Shown in pieces: positions 48,961 through 62,116 of a stretch of 64,000 nucleotides of DNA. The notes below the pieces were generated by a model, which did not search any database, was not told the DNA's origin, and saw nothing but the letters and a program-made list of their open reading frames with translations. The stretch is from contig NC_079496.1 in assembly GCF_030052815.1 (NCBI RefSeq), forward strand, positions 10,431,100 to 10,495,099, given 5' to 3'. The stretch is from Hevea brasiliensis (taxonomy: Eukaryota; Streptophyta; Magnoliopsida; Malpighiales; Euphorbiaceae). The translations under genes were made by a program, and so were the position numbers. Positions within the stretch are counted from its first letter, which is position 1. Every line of letters begins with the position of its first letter.

Positions 48961-50142
48961 TCCACCCGATGCATCGACTACAAATCAAACGGAAGAATAT
49001 GGGTGAAAAATATTCTTAATTTGAATTTTATAAATCGAAAATATTGTGTAAAAAATATTTTCTAAAAAATATATTATTTATGATATAAAAAATTAACTGA
49101 AAATTAATTAAATTTATTGTTAAAAATTAAGTGAAATAGAAATAAAAATATTAAAGATAGTAATTCATCAATAATTTCAATATTTTAAAATTTTAAGTGA
49201 ATAAAAAAAGTTAAACATAGAGTAAAATGATTTTTTAATTTTAAAATAAAGAGATATTTTAAAAAATTAAATTTTTTAAAAAAAATTTAAAGCTGTTTTT
49301 TTAGTTGAGGAAATAATTTTTTATGAATTTTTATTTTTTATTTTTAAATTATAAAAAATATATTTTCTACTAACCCTGATATCATTGCAAAATACATAAT
49401 AACTCTGACTCATCTTGGGGATAATTAGGAGGACTTGTCTGGCTGGGGACCGACCTAGCAACCAGGTACAATGGTGACAAGCACAAAGAAAAAGGATAGG
49501 GAGAGGAGCAAAGTCCTTTTATAGGTTGAACGATTGTCCCGTAGCGGGAGTGGAAGGGCAATATTGTCCATTATGTACAATGAGACTATGGACAGAAGGA
49601 AAAAGCAAGTGCCCGGTCAGCAAAGACACATCACCACCACCGGCCAAAGACAACAACTCTGACTTAAAAAAAAAAAAAAAAAGTGAAAAGCTTATAATAA
49701 TTACATAAGGATTTTCAGTTCAATAAATAAATAAATAAATAATAAAGGTTTTGATTCTGTGGATCCACTTTCACCCACAGAATAATATCAATATTGCCTT
49801 TCTCTCTCATTATGTTCAACGCTTTCCGTGAATACACAGTACCTACTAAATTTAGAAATTCAATTTATTACTCTCTCCATCCTATAAATGTAATTTTACA
49901 AAAATAAAAAAAAAATTATTTTATGAAACGAAAAAAGTACTTAAATCTTAGAGAATATTATAAATAAATATTTGTATATCACGGTGTTGGGCTAATTTAT
50001 ACTTGGGTTGGGCCTTAAGAAAATCCAGATTAATGAAGCCACATTTCTACGACGAGTGTTGAAAGAACGCACGTGTCAACCAAAACGTTCCATAAATGTT
50101 GCCACCTGCGGCCCACAATAAGAAAATCTCATTGTCCCAAAA
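48961..50142. other. Intergenic, with possible Stowaway-like fragment
   Basis: 49000-49370 is AT-rich. A TACTCTCTCCATCCTATAAA block at 49869-49888 resembles the terminal inverted repeat of Tc1/mariner Stowaway MITEs (CTCCCTCCRTCCC-type), but I find no matching inverted end, so it would be a fragment. The 60-codon frame at 49526-49708 contains a CPVAGVEGQYCPLC stretch that I do not recognise. Confidence 0.4.
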
Positions 50143-50428
50143 TCATGGAAACCAAGCAGCAGGAAGCACGTCATAGACACGAACCAAAAGATGAAGATGA
50201 AGGGAAGAAGGAGAAGAAAATGAGTTTAAGAAATCATCAGAAACGTGAATCAGTCGATGTGAGAAAAGATGATCATATTGTGGATTGCCACAAATATACG
50301 ATGATGGTTCAGGTGATCTGGCGGACTGCCATGGCATCACTCAACAAGCTGAACGCTTCAAGTGTGCCCATCATGGACAAGATTTCACTCCGCAGGAGGA
50401 TAACTAGAAGTCTTTATAGAGATACATA

Positions 50429-50481
<53 letters not shown>

Positions 50482-50486
50482 CTTAA
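50143..50486 (+). CDS. Small hypothetical protein, very basic/acidic
   Basis: An open frame continuous from 50073, with a plausible internal start at 50143 (METKQQEARHRHEPKDEDEG). The 114-codon product is rich in Lys, Arg, Glu and Asp, then has a more hydrophobic stretch (YTMMVQVIWRTAMASLNKL). Its last residues are TyrIle repeats encoded by the (TA)n tract, which is not expected of a conserved protein. I do not recognise a family. The composition of the first 90 codons is less AT-rich than the surroundings, the only hint that it may once have been coding. An RNA or a relic is equally possible. Confidence 0.25.
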
Positions 50487-50562
50487 GAGGTTAGAGATAT
50501 TATTCTCTCCTTCCTTATTAGTGCTTAAGAGGTTAGAGATATTATTCTCTCCTTCCTTATTC
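50432..50562. repeat. (TA)n tract plus 42-base tandem duplication
   Basis: A (TA)n run at about 50432-50478 is followed directly by two near-identical 42-base copies (GTGCTTAAGAGGTTAGAGAT and onwards) at 50479-50520 and 50521-50562. Confidence 0.85.
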
Positions 50563-51954
50563 GTATATAAAGCAATAAAGTGAGAGTCATTTGTGGGTTT
50601 TCTGTAACTACTACTCTTTATGTTTGTGTAATCATCCTGGGATTATTCCTGCTTTATCAGTTACCATGGTTTTGGAAAATTTTCAGGTAATAAAAGGGAG
50701 AAAAAAGAACTCAAAATGGACCAAGTATAATTAGGAGAATTATTAGTGTCTTTAATTAATGTCATCAAGTAGCAGAGTGTAAGGGAATTAAGTTAGTTAA
50801 ACACCTTTACGAATTAAGAAAGCTAAGACCTTTATGAATCTATCTTATCCATGGCAAAGTTTCCCTTTACGCGCAAAAGAAAAACTAGCTTATTTATTAT
50901 TTTTTTCTTATACTAATATTTTAGTTTTTCTTTAATCATTATTAATGTCACGACCTAACCTATGGGCCGGACCGGCACTAGGACCTGGGCCAGCCTAAAG
51001 CCCTCGAGGCCCGTAGTAAGCCTAACTATTCATTAACCCAACTCTAAGGCCCATTTGGGCCCAATTTCAAAAATTCAACCGGACGGAATCCGGCCATAAA
51101 ATGGACCTTTCAACGGGGAGTTTTTGACTCACCCGACCTGTAAACACAATATATATCAAGTGGGGAGCTCAGCTCACCCTCCACATACTCATAACAACAT
51201 AAAAATAAATGGGAGCTCAGCTCCCTCATTCAATCCATCAACATGCATAAAATAATAAGTTTACAGGTCCAAAATAACAATTTATATTACAGACCCAATT
51301 CAATAAATACTTCTAACACATGCGAAAATTCTAGAGGTTTATAGAATTACACAAACATGAATAGACGACCTGCGAGGGAGAAAAGCAGGTTAACCTTAAA
51401 AATATTCTCCTGTGGCCTGGAAAAATATTAAACAGGAGTGAGCGTTCGACTCAGAGAGTAAAATATCAATTTTAACCATAATCTCTACAACTATCTAAAA
51501 CTAATGCGCCCTGTAGAGTGAAATACAACATCAGCAATAATTTCATATCACAACATCAAAAAGGTAATTTGGAGCATTCACACGCCCATTAATATCAATC
51601 ATAATATATAGGAGCTGATCCCCTATACAGCTCTCTTAAATCCAACCTGTGCCAGCGAAGAACTCAAGCCGGACTTTTGCTTAATAAATCAAATCGGGGT
51701 CCCAGCGAAGAACTCAAGCCGTGTCTACCCCGAAGGACCGGGTCCCAGTGAAGATCTCAAGCCTTGTCTACCCGTCCTATCCATAGTCAACACAACATCA
51801 CACGCACGCCAATGCACGCACACTGCTCCAAATTACCACAACAACATCCATGGCACTTTAACAGTTATGAATGCAATATAAAACGTGCCTAGAGTTTAAC
51901 TACATAGATACATACATATAAGTGATGCATGGGCATGCTTGAACATATAATAAT

Positions 51955-54551
51955 TGTCACGACCCAACCTATGGGCCGGACCGGCACTAGGACCTGGGCC
52001 AGCCTAAAGCCCCCGAGGCCCGTAGTAAGCCTAACTGTTCATTAACCCAACTCTAAGGCCCATTTGGGCCCAATATCAAGAAAACAAACGGACAGAGTCC
52101 GGCCATAAAATGGACTTACCAACGGGGAGTTTTCGACTCACCCGACCTGTAAACACAATATATAGTCAATTGGGGAGCTCAGCTCACCCTCCACATACTC
52201 ATCAACATAATAATAAATGGGAGCTCAGCTCCCTCATCCAATCCATCAAACATGCATAGTATATTAAGTTTACAGGTCCCAAAATAATAATTTAGTTTAC
52301 AGACCCAAATCAAATAACATTTCTAACACATGCGGAAATTCTAAGATTTAACAAGTTTATACAAACAGTAATAATTGACCTGCGAGGGAGAAAAGCAGGT
52401 TAACCAAAATAAAATCCTCTTGTAGCTTTGAAAAAATATTGAACAGAGTGAGCGTTCGACTCGAGAGAGTAAAATATCAATTTTAACCATAATCTCTATA
52501 AGTCTCTAGAACTAATGCACCCTGTAGAGTGAAATGCAACATCAACAACATTTTCACATCATAACAGCAAAAGGTAATTTGGAGCACTCACACACCCTGT
52601 AGTATCAATCATAACATATGGGAGTGATCCCTATACTCTCTTAAATCCAACTGGTGCAATTACTCAAGCTCGGACTTCCACTTAATAACCAAATCGAGGG
52701 TCCCAGCGAATTACTCAAGCCGTGACTACCCCTCGAAGGATCGGGTCCCAGCGAATTACTCAAGCCGTGACTGCCCTGTCCTATCCATAGTCCACACCAC
52801 ATCACACGCACGCCAACGCACGCACACTGCTCCAAATTTCTACAACAACAACCATGGCACATCAACAGTTATGAATGCAACATAAATCGTGCCTAGAGTT
52901 TAAATACATAAATATATGCATATAAGTGATGCATGGGCATGCTTGAACATATAATAATATCGAAATTACAATTAAAATTAATATTCTACTCACAGACTTG
53001 ACGATGGTCACTGAGGCGGCTGGGCGGAGGAAGAAGGCTGTCCCGGCTCACCTGACAATTTTATTACAATCATTTAATAAATTTGACTCAATACAAACAA
53101 AGAAAAAGACCAATACGTCCTAAGTCGTGCTGAAAATCCGGCAGAGTCTCCCCTATACTTAGGACCTACCCAACCTGCAAAAGGGCTAAAAACGCACTTC
53201 TATATTCACAATCCATATATCAACAGTTCAATCATATCACACAGCCCCTCCTGGGCCCATCAAATCAATCATCCATCACAATACGCAAAATTTCAATTTA
53301 GTCATTGTTATTGATCATTTTTGCAAAAACTGCCCAAACAAGCTCTAAAAATTACAAAACTTTGCCCCGCGGTCCTTAGCAATATTACTAAGCTATTTCA
53401 AAAAGAATCGTAATTTTCTAAGCTACCACGAATATTTTATGGAATTTTAATCCTATTTAAGCACTAGAAAATTACGAAAAAGCAAGGTTCGGGTTTACCT
53501 TTGCCGATTCCGACTTCGGGAACGCGCTCAGGACGTCTGACAATGGGGGGCTAGCCAAAACCTCGGTCCAATTCGGAGACTTTTACGTAGCAGTGCATGC
53601 GGCGAAATTTGCGAACCGTTAATCGCCGAATTTCCGAATCGAGGATACCTACACGAAGCCCATAACACGGGGGTTAGTACATAAATTTTTCAGAATTTTC
53701 TAAGCTCATTAAATGCTCGGAAAAACACTGCGAAGTTTCGTGGGACCCACCGAAAAACGGTGTCGGAAAAATTCGAAATTTATATCGTTGCGAAGCTCTC
53801 GACGAATGGAGCGTGCTAGTGGCCTCGGTTTTCTCGTGGGATTCATGATTTTCGAGAAATCTAGCCCAAAAGTCGAAATGGGCTAAAATCTTCCCGAGCA
53901 AAAATCGGACAATCCGCTCGATGGATTTCGGCGTTCTTGGTGTCTATGGAAAGCTCTCGCCGAGTAGATGATTTTGGACACAAGACCCGGTCCAATTGGT
54001 GGCCGGATCGGCCGGATTTGGCCGGGAAGTCAAGAGCGCGCGCCGTATGAGGCGTTGCGCGCGTTTTCCGGCCGTTTGAGGCGGCGGCCTGGTGAGGCGC
54101 GCCGGCCTGGGCTGGTGGCTGGCCGGCGGCTGGGGGTGGGGAGGAGAGAGAAACGAGAGAGAAAAGGGAGAGGGACGACGCGCGCGGGGAAGGGAAGAAG
54201 AAAAAGGAAAAGGCCGGTCCGATTCGACCGGTCCGATCCGGTCCGGTTCGATTCGGTCGGTTCGATTCAGAATACAAAATTTTGAATTTTTACTCTGCCT
54301 CGGGACCGAAAACGAGGTCCAAAAATTCCGAAAAAAATTCCAGAAAACTCAGAAAAATACGTAGACTCCAAATATATTTTTAGTTTTGCCACGTGGTCTT
54401 TAAATAAATTTTTAAAAATCATTAAAGTTTATATTTTCGGAAAATCGAACCCGATTTTTAAAATCCGAAAAATCTCAAAAAAATTCCTAAAATTTAAATA
54501 AAATTAAAATACCAAAAATGCTCATAAAATTTAAAATTTTGGGGTGTTACA
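51955..54551 (-). repeat. 3' LTR of the nested element
   Basis: 2597-base terminal repeat. It contains a block of three short subrepeats (CCCAGCGAATTACTCAAGCC type, about 52650-52775) and a strongly GC-rich, purine-rich segment at about 53960-54270 that contrasts with the AT-rich flanks. Several open frames inside it, on both strands, are rich in Arg, Ser or Pro because of this composition and are not genes. Confidence 0.9.
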
Positions 54552-54563
54552 TTCTTCCCCCCT
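54552..54563 (-). other. Polypurine tract
   Basis: Reads AGGGGGGAAGAA on the minus strand and directly abuts the 3' LTR. It is the plus-strand DNA primer site of the retrotransposon. Confidence 0.8.
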
Positions 54564-54613
54564 TACAGAAAATTCGTCCTCGAATTTTACACAAGGCAGA
54601 ATAAAGCACATGA

Positions 54614-57600
54614 TTATACATTGAACAAGTAAGGGTACTTGCTACTCATGTCCCGCTCTGACTCCCAGGTGCACTCTTCCACTGACTGACTCCTCCACAA
54701 AACCTTAACCATAGGGATCTGCTTTGATCTCAGCTGTCTCACTTGGTAGTCCACTATGGCTACAGGCTGCTCCTCAAATGTCAAGTTCTCTTTTAGCTCT
54801 ATCACATCCGGCTGCAGTACATGAGAAGGATCGGGAATGTATTTCCTGAGCATGGAGATGTGAAACACGGGATGAACGTGAGAAAGGTTGGGTGGTAGCT
54901 CCAACCGTGAGCAACCGCCCCAACTCTATCGGTAACCTCAAAGGTCCAATATACCGAGGTGCCAACTTGCCCTTCTTTCCAAATCTCATGACTCCTTCAT
55001 TGGAGAAACCTTGAAATACATAGTCGCCTTTGCAAACTCCACATCCCTTCGCCTGGGAGTGCATAACTCTTACGCCTCTTGAAAAATTTGATCGTTCCCT
55101 GATTAAGGGAACCATCTCTGAAGTGTACTGCACCAGGTCTACATCATGCACCTTCGCTTCCCCCATTTCTGTCCAACACAGAGGAGACCTACACTTTCTT
55201 CCATATAATGCCTCATAGGGTGCCATCCCTATGCTGGAGTGGTAACTGTTGTTGTAGGCAAACTCCACCAAAGCTAGCTGCTCATCCCATTGACCTCCAA
55301 AATCCAAGACACTCATGCGAAGCATGTCTTCCAGTGTTTGGATTGTCCATTCAACCGTCCGTCATGCGAGGGTGGAAAGTCATCTTGAAGTTCAATTGTG
55401 TGCCAAGTGCCTCCTGCAACTTTCTCCAAAACCGAGAAGTGAACTGGGGCCCTCTGTCAGATATTATGGAAGCTGGAACTCCATGCAATCTGACTATTTC
55501 TCGAATGTAGAGCCGGGCATACTGTGCCACAGAATATGTAGTCTTTACAGGTAAGAAGTAAGCTGATTTGGTCAAGCGGTCTACAATTACCCATATCGAA
55601 TCATATCCTCGTGTGGTACGAGGCAACCCAGTCACAAAATCCATAGTGATCATTTCCCACTTCCATTCTGGGATAGGGAGCTCTTACAGCTTCCCTGACG
55701 GTCTCTGGTGTTCAAACTTCACCTTCTGACAAGTCAAGCACTTGGACACAAAGTCCGCTATGTCTCTCTTCATGCCATTCCACCAATAGCTATCTTTCAC
55801 ATCATGGTACATCTTGGTGGAACCTGGGTGGACACTGTACAGTGTGTAGTGTGCTTCTCGCATGATTTCATTCCTGAGGTTGTCTACATCGGGCACACAT
55901 ATCCTAGAACCTTGTACTAGGGCGCCATCATTGGCAAATCCAAACTCACCACCTTCACCTTGCTGTACTCTTTCTATGATCTTCATCAATTGTTGGTCTC
56001 TGTGCTGGGAAACTCTAACTCTGTCCCTCAAGTCTGGCCTTACTGAAAAGTGAGCCAACAATACCCCCTCATCTGAAAGATCTAGGATTAAACCTTGATC
56101 CATCAACTCATGTACCTCCTGTATCAATGGTCTCTTCTCTACTGAAATGTGCGCCAAACTGCCAGAAGATTTTCTGCTCAAGACATCTGCCACAACATTA
56201 GCCTTTCCAGGGTGGTACTGGATGGTGCAATCATAGTCTTTCAGAAGCTCCATCCATCTCCTCTGTCTCAAGTTTAAATCCCTCTGCTGGAAGATGTACT
56301 TCAAACTTTTGTGGTCGGTGTATATCTCGCACACTTCACTATCTGAGTAGTGTCTCCAGTTTTAAGTGCAAAGACTACGTAGCCATTTCCAAATCATGGG
56401 TGGGGTAGTTCTGCTCATGCCTCTTCAGCTGTCTTGAAGCATAAGCCACTACTTTTCCATTCTGCATCAAAACACACCCTAGGCCAACTCTGGAGGCGTC
56501 ACAATACACGGTGTATCCTTCACCACTCACAGGTAGTGTCAACACAGGGGCAGTGGTTAGACACTCCTTAAGCTTCTGGAAACTCACCTCACAGTCATCT
56601 GTCCAAATGAATGGAACATTCTTCCTGGTCAACTTAGTTAGGGGAGCCGCTATCCTGGAGAAATCTTGTACAAAACGCCTATAGTAGCCAGCTAAACCCA
56701 GAAAACTTCGCACCTCAGTGACTGTTGTAGGCCTAAGCCAATCAGTTACAGCTTCAATTTTCTTGGGATCCACTTGAATGCCGTCACTAGAAACCACGTG
56801 TCCCAAGAATGAGATGCTTTCTAGCCAAAATTCACATTTTGAAAATTTGGCATATAGCTGGTGCTCCCTCAACGTTTGCAACACCATCCTCAAGTGCCAC
56901 ACGTGTTCTTCCTCGGTCCGAGAGTATACCAGAATGTCATCTATGAATACGATGACAAAACGGTCCAAAAATGGCTTGAACACCCTGTTCATCAAGTCCA
57001 TGAAGGCTGCTGGTGCATTAGTGAGTCCAAAAGACATCACCAAGAACTCATAATGACCATATCTTATCCTGAAAGCCGTTTTGGACACGTCCTCATTCCT
57101 GATTCTCAACTGATGGTAGCCTGATCGCAGGTCTATCTTGGAAAAGAATCTAGCTCCTTGGAGCTGATCAAACAGATCATCGATCCGAGGAAGTGGATAC
57201 TTGTTCTTCACTGTCACCTTGTTCAGCTGTCTGTAGTCAATGCACAACCTCAATGACCCATCCTTCTTTCTCACAAATAGAACAGGAGCACCCCAGGGTG
57301 AAGTGCTCGGACGTATGAAACCCTTGTCCAAAAGCTCCTGTAGTTGCTCCTTTAGCTCTTTCAATTTTGCTGGTGCCATCCTGTAAGGTGGCACGGATAT
57401 GGGGTTTGTACCCGGCACAACATCAATACAAAACTCTATTTCCCTTCCTGGTGGCAACCCTGGAAGCTCCTCTGGGAAGACATCCATAAATTCTCTGACA
57501 ACAGGAACATTTCCCATGCTGACACCTTCTACAGATGTATCTCTCACCAATGCCAAATACCCTTGGCATCCACGCCTCAACATTTTTCTAGCACTAATTG

Positions 57601-59300
57601 CTGACACCAAATTATATGGAGCCACGCTCCTGTCACCATCAAAGCTAAACTCTTCCACACCAGGTATGTGGAAATACACCTTTTTGTTCCTGCAGTCTAA
57701 AGTGGCATAGTGAGTTGCCAACCAATCCATCCCCAAGATTACATCAAAATCCATTACTGGTAGAGGAACCAAGTCTGCTGGGAGGATCTTTTCATCCACT
57801 ACTACTGGGCTACCCGGAAAAACCATATCTACATCTATGTTGTCACTAAGTGGGGTAGCTACCGACAAAGGGCATTCTAAGGTTGTAGGGTTTCTACCCA
57901 ACCTCATGGCAAACACAGGGAGACAAATGAGTGCGTAGCACCGGATCTATCAAAACACGAGCCTCATAAGAACAGACCAGAAGAATACCTGCCACAACTG
58001 CATTTGAAGCTTGAGCATCCTGGTGGGTTAGGGTGAAAACTCGAGCTTGACCTCTACTCGAGTGGCGTAACCACGACATCTGGCTTCTACCTCACGACCG
58101 CCTCCAAATCCACGTCCCCCTTGTCCTCGGCCCTGTTGAATCGAGGCCCACTGCCATGTTGGAAGTACCGGATACAATGGCGAGGAACATTTGCATGAGA
58201 ACCTGTGACCCCATCGTGGCTCATTGAACATGGGGCATTCTCTAGCAAAGTGACTGGTTGGCCACACACAAGCATACTCGATCCCATCAAACAAGGTCTG
58301 AATGTCCTCTTCCACACTTTGTGCACAAGTTGCCAAGGAGGATCTGAACCGGACCAGGCTGCTGTACCCGAATCGTGACCATTCTTTGGATCCGTACCAC
58401 AGTGCAATCCTCGTGGTCTGTGTCTGAAACCACTTCTCTTGCTCCTACCCTTTCCTCTGTAATTACCCAGGCCACCACTGTCCGGAGTACCAATGGAAGG
58501 GACACCTGAGGAACCCTCTGCTCTGTTTTTCTTTGCTCTCCCATTTGTCATCATGGCATAGCTAATCTCAATCTGTCTGGCTCGATCAACCACCACATCA
58601 AAAGACTGATCAGACATCATGGCCAGGTTTGCATACCTCCTGTCAAGCCCCTTTAGGAACCTCTTCACCTTCATAGTTTGTGTAGCTACTGCTGTAGGGG
58701 CATATCTGCTCAATTCCAGAAATTCTGTATCATTTTCATCTACATACCTGCCATTCTGTCTTAGGGCCTCAAAGGCCCACTTTCGATCTCTGAAGCTTTC
58801 GCACAAACCGATTGATAAAAGTTCCACAACCGAGCCCATGTCAATCCCTCCATCCGGGGTAACACGTAGTCATTCATCCATTGTCTAGGCATAGGCCCCA
58901 TGACATGCTGCACACACTCTATCAATCTTCTATCAGTCAATCGTAATTGCATTTCTGCACATGCGAGAATCCGTAAATCGATATGCATCGTCTGACACAT
59001 CATAAGTACCAGGCACCAACTTCTTAAAATTTATGATCTGTTTGTAAGGTTCCCCTCTTGGTGCGGTGGACTGCTGCTGCTGTGGAGGGTGGACCATATA
59101 CTGCGCCATCATGTCGATGGTTCTCTGCAGACCAGCTAGAGTGCCAGCATGGGGTCCATGGGACCTGTGCCATGAAAGACATTCTGACCGTGGGTTGCTG
59201 CTCTTCTACTTGAGCAGCTCTAGGCCTCCTACCCGCCTCCTGGCGGCGCCTCATCTGTCGACACCTCGTCAGGCACATCAGTTCAGTGCGATGGCAGCTC
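54614..59300 (-). pseudogene. Ty3/gypsy gag-pol polyprotein, frame-disrupted
   Basis: Minus-strand order: gag with a capsid-like region (about 59280-58500) and a degenerate CCHC knuckle (GHFARECP-like, near 58250); protease near 57950, where the active-site region is frame-disturbed; long intact reading at 57916-56375 with RT motifs [16 protein letters not shown] and [12 protein letters not shown] and the start of RNase H ([15 protein letters not shown]); RNase H end ([17 protein letters not shown], about 56325) and the integrase zinc-binding HHCC segment, to a stop at 55684; integrase core (MDFVTGLPRT, IISDRGPQFTSRFW) at 55653-55351; tail to 54614 ending VKVLWRSQSVEECTWE, a chromodomain-like end typical of the Tekay/Del chromovirus lineage. 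At least four frame breaks (near 58900, 57950, 56370, 55340) plus a stop at 55684 prevent one polyprotein. Confidence 0.9.
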
Positions 59301-59524
59301 TCACCTTCTACGCATTTTCACGAAATTCAGCGACATTAGCCCACAAAATTCAAAGCGCACATTGCACACTCTATAGACTCATATTTACACACAATATATG
59401 AAGCAGAAACTAGAAGCAAAGAAGACAATGCAAGACGAATATGGACCCTATTTTTCCGCATGTGACTGCTATTAGACTTTTCCCAAAACTTTAGACAACA
59501 TTCCCAAAGAATCTGGAGCCTAAG

Positions 59525-59536
59525 CTCTGGTACCAC
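59525..59536 (-). other. Primer-binding site (initiator-Met tRNA type)
   Basis: TGGTACCAGAGC on the minus strand, four bases inside the 5' LTR boundary. It is close to the TGGTATCAGAGC site complementary to the 3' end of plant initiator tRNA-Met. Confidence 0.75.
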
Positions 59537-59539
59537 ATT

Positions 59540-62111
59540 TGTCACGACCCAACCTATGGGCCGGACTGCACTAGGACACAGGCCACCTAAAGCCCCGAGG
59601 CCCGTAGTAAGCCTAACTGTTCATTAACCCAACTCTAAGGCCCATTTGGGCCCAATATCAAGAAAACAAGCGGACAGTCCGGCCATAAAATGGACTTACC
59701 AACGGGAGTTTTCGACTCACCCGACACTGTAAACACAATATATAGTCAATTGGGAGCTCGGCTCACCCTCCACATACTCATCAACATAATAATAAATGGG
59801 AGCTCGGCTCCTCATCCAATCCATCAAACATGCATAGCATATTAAGTTTCTGAGTCCCAAAATAATAATTTAGTTTACAGACCCAAATCAAATAACATTT
59901 CTAACACATGCGGAAATTCTAAGATTTAACAAGTTTATACAAGCAGTAATAATTGACTGCGAGGGAGAAAAGCGAGTTAACCAAAATAAAATCCTCTGTA
60001 GCTTGAAAAATATTGAACAGAGTGAGCGTTCGACTCGAGAGTAAAATATCAATTTTAACCATAATCTCTATAACTATCTAGAACTAATGCACCACAGAGT
60101 GAAATGCAACATCAACAACATTTTCACATCATAACATCAAAAGGTAATTTGGAGCACTCACACACCTGTAGTATCAATCATAACATATGGGAGCCGATCC
60201 CTATCTGACTCTCTTAAATCCAACTGGTGCGGTGAATTACTCAAGCTCGGACTTCCACTTAATAACCAAATCGAGGTCCCAAATTACTCAAGCCGTGACT
60301 ACCCCTCGAAGGATCGGGTCCCAGCGAATTACTCAAGCCGTGACTGCCCCGTCCTATCCATAGTCCACACCACATCACACGCACGCCAACGCACGCACAC
60401 TGCTCCAAATTTTCACAACAACAACCATGGCACATCAACAGTTATGAATGCAACATAAATCGTGCCTAGAGTTTAACTACATAAATATATGCATATAAGT
60501 GATGCATGGGCATGCTTGAATATATAATAATATCGAAATTACAATTAAAATTAATATTCTATTCACAGACTTGACGATGGTCACTGAGGCGGCTGGGCGG
60601 AGGAAGAAGGCTGTCCCGGCTCACCTGACAATTTTATTACAATCATTTAATAAATTTGACTCAATACAAACAAAGAAAAAGACCAATACGTCCTAAGTCG
60701 TGCCGAAAATCCGGCAGAGTCTCCCCTATACCTAAGACCTACCCAACCTGCAAAAGGGCTAAAAACGCACTTCTATATTCACAATCCATATATCAACAGT
60801 TCAATCATATCACACAGCCCCTCCTGGGCCCATCAAATCAATCATCCATCACAATATGCAAAATTTCAATTTAGTCCTTGTTATTGATCATTTTTACAAA
60901 AACTGCCCAAACAAGCTCTAAAAATTACAAAACTTTGCCCCGCGGTCCTTAGCAATATTACTAAGCTATTTCAAAAAGAATCGTAATTTTCTAAGCTACC
61001 ACGAATATTTTATGGAATTTTAATCCTATTTAAGCACTAGAAAATTACGAAAAAGCAAGGTTCGGGTTTACCTTTGCCGATTCTGACTTGAGGCAGCGCT
61101 GGGGCGTCTGACAATGGGGGGCTAGCCAAAACCTCGGTCCAATTCGGAGACTTTTCTGGTAACGGGTCTGTCTAGCCCGAAATTTGCAGACCCGGTCAAC
61201 TGTCGAATTTCCGCGAATCGAGGATACCTACACGAAGCCCATAACACGGGAGTTAGTACATAAATTTTTCAAAATTTTCTAAGCTCATTAAATGCTCGGA
61301 AAAACACTGCGAAGTTTCGTGGGACCCACCAAAAAACGGTGTCGAAAAAATTCGAAATTTATATCGTTGCGAAGCTCTCGACGAATGGAGCGTGCTGGTG
61401 GCCTCGGTTTTCTCGTGGGATTCACGGTTTTTGAGAAATCTAGCCCAAAAGTCGAAATGGGCTAAAATCTTCCCGAGCAAAAATCGGACAATCCGCTCGA
61501 TGGATTTCGGCGTTCTTGGTGTCTATGGAAAGCTCTCGAGTAGATGATTTTGGACACAAGACCGGTCCAATTGGTGGCGGATCGACCAGTTGGCCGGGGA
61601 AGCTGGCGGCGCGCGTGCGAGGCGTTGCGTTTTCCGGCCGTTTGAGGCTGCGACCGGTATTTGTTGAAAGTGGCCGTCTGCTGGGGCTGGTGAGTGGTGG
61701 CCGTGGTGAGGGTGGGAGAGAGAAAGCGAGAGAAAAGGAGAGGGACGACGGCGAGGAAGGGAAGAAGAAAAAGGAAAAGTCGGTCCGATTCGACCTGGTC
61801 CTATCCGTCGGTCGATTCGATCGGTTCGATTCGAATACAAAATTTTGAATTTTACTACGCCTCGGGACCAAACGAGGTCCAAAAATTCCGAAAAAAATTT
61901 CAGAAAACTCAGAAAAATACGTAGACTCCAAATATATTTTTAGTTTTGCCACGTGGTCTTTAAATAAATTTTTAAAAATCATTAAAGTTTATATTTTCAG
62001 AAAATCGAACCCGATTTTTAAAATCCGAAAAATCTCAAAAAAATTCCTAAAATTTAAATAAAATTAAAATACCAAAAATGCTCATAAAATTTAAAATTTT
62101 GGGGTGTTACA
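59540..62111 (-). repeat. 5' LTR of the nested element
   Basis: 2572-base direct repeat of 51955-54551. In the roughly 550 bases from 60530 I count fewer than ten differences from the other LTR. Many small one- to few-base deletions cluster in its first 700 bases and in the GC-rich segment (about 61540-61850). As the 5' LTR on the minus strand it would carry the promoter. Confidence 0.9.
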
Positions 62112-62116
62112 ATAAT

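Larger units (their letters stand above)
51955..62111 (-). mobile_element. Full-length Ty3/gypsy (Tekay/Del-like) LTR retrotransposon
   Basis: 10.16 kb element read on the minus strand. The LTRs are at 51955-54551 (2597 bases, element 3' side) and 59540-62111 (2572 bases, element 5' side), with TGT...ACA ends. The target duplication ATAAT lies at 51950-51954 and 62112-62116. The primer-binding site TGGTACCAGAGC (reverse complement of 59525-59536) starts four bases from the LTR and fits initiator-Met tRNA. The polypurine tract AGGGGGGAAGAA (reverse complement of 54552-54563) abuts the other LTR. The internal 5 kb carries gag, protease, RT, RNase H, integrase and a chromodomain-like tail in canonical Ty3/gypsy order. 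Several frameshifts and a stop interrupt it. Confidence 0.93.

Noticed and set aside
49869..49888. Stowaway-like terminal repeat as a full MITE
   Set aside because: Only one end resembles the family. No inverted partner or flanking TA duplication pair was found within several hundred bases.
53861..54364. Open frames of 90 to 138 codons in the LTR GC-rich segment (also at 61440-61982 and 63033-63530)
   Set aside because: They occur on both strands, consist of low-complexity Arg/Gly or Ser/Pro runs, and differ between LTR copies. They are compositional artefacts of the LTR.
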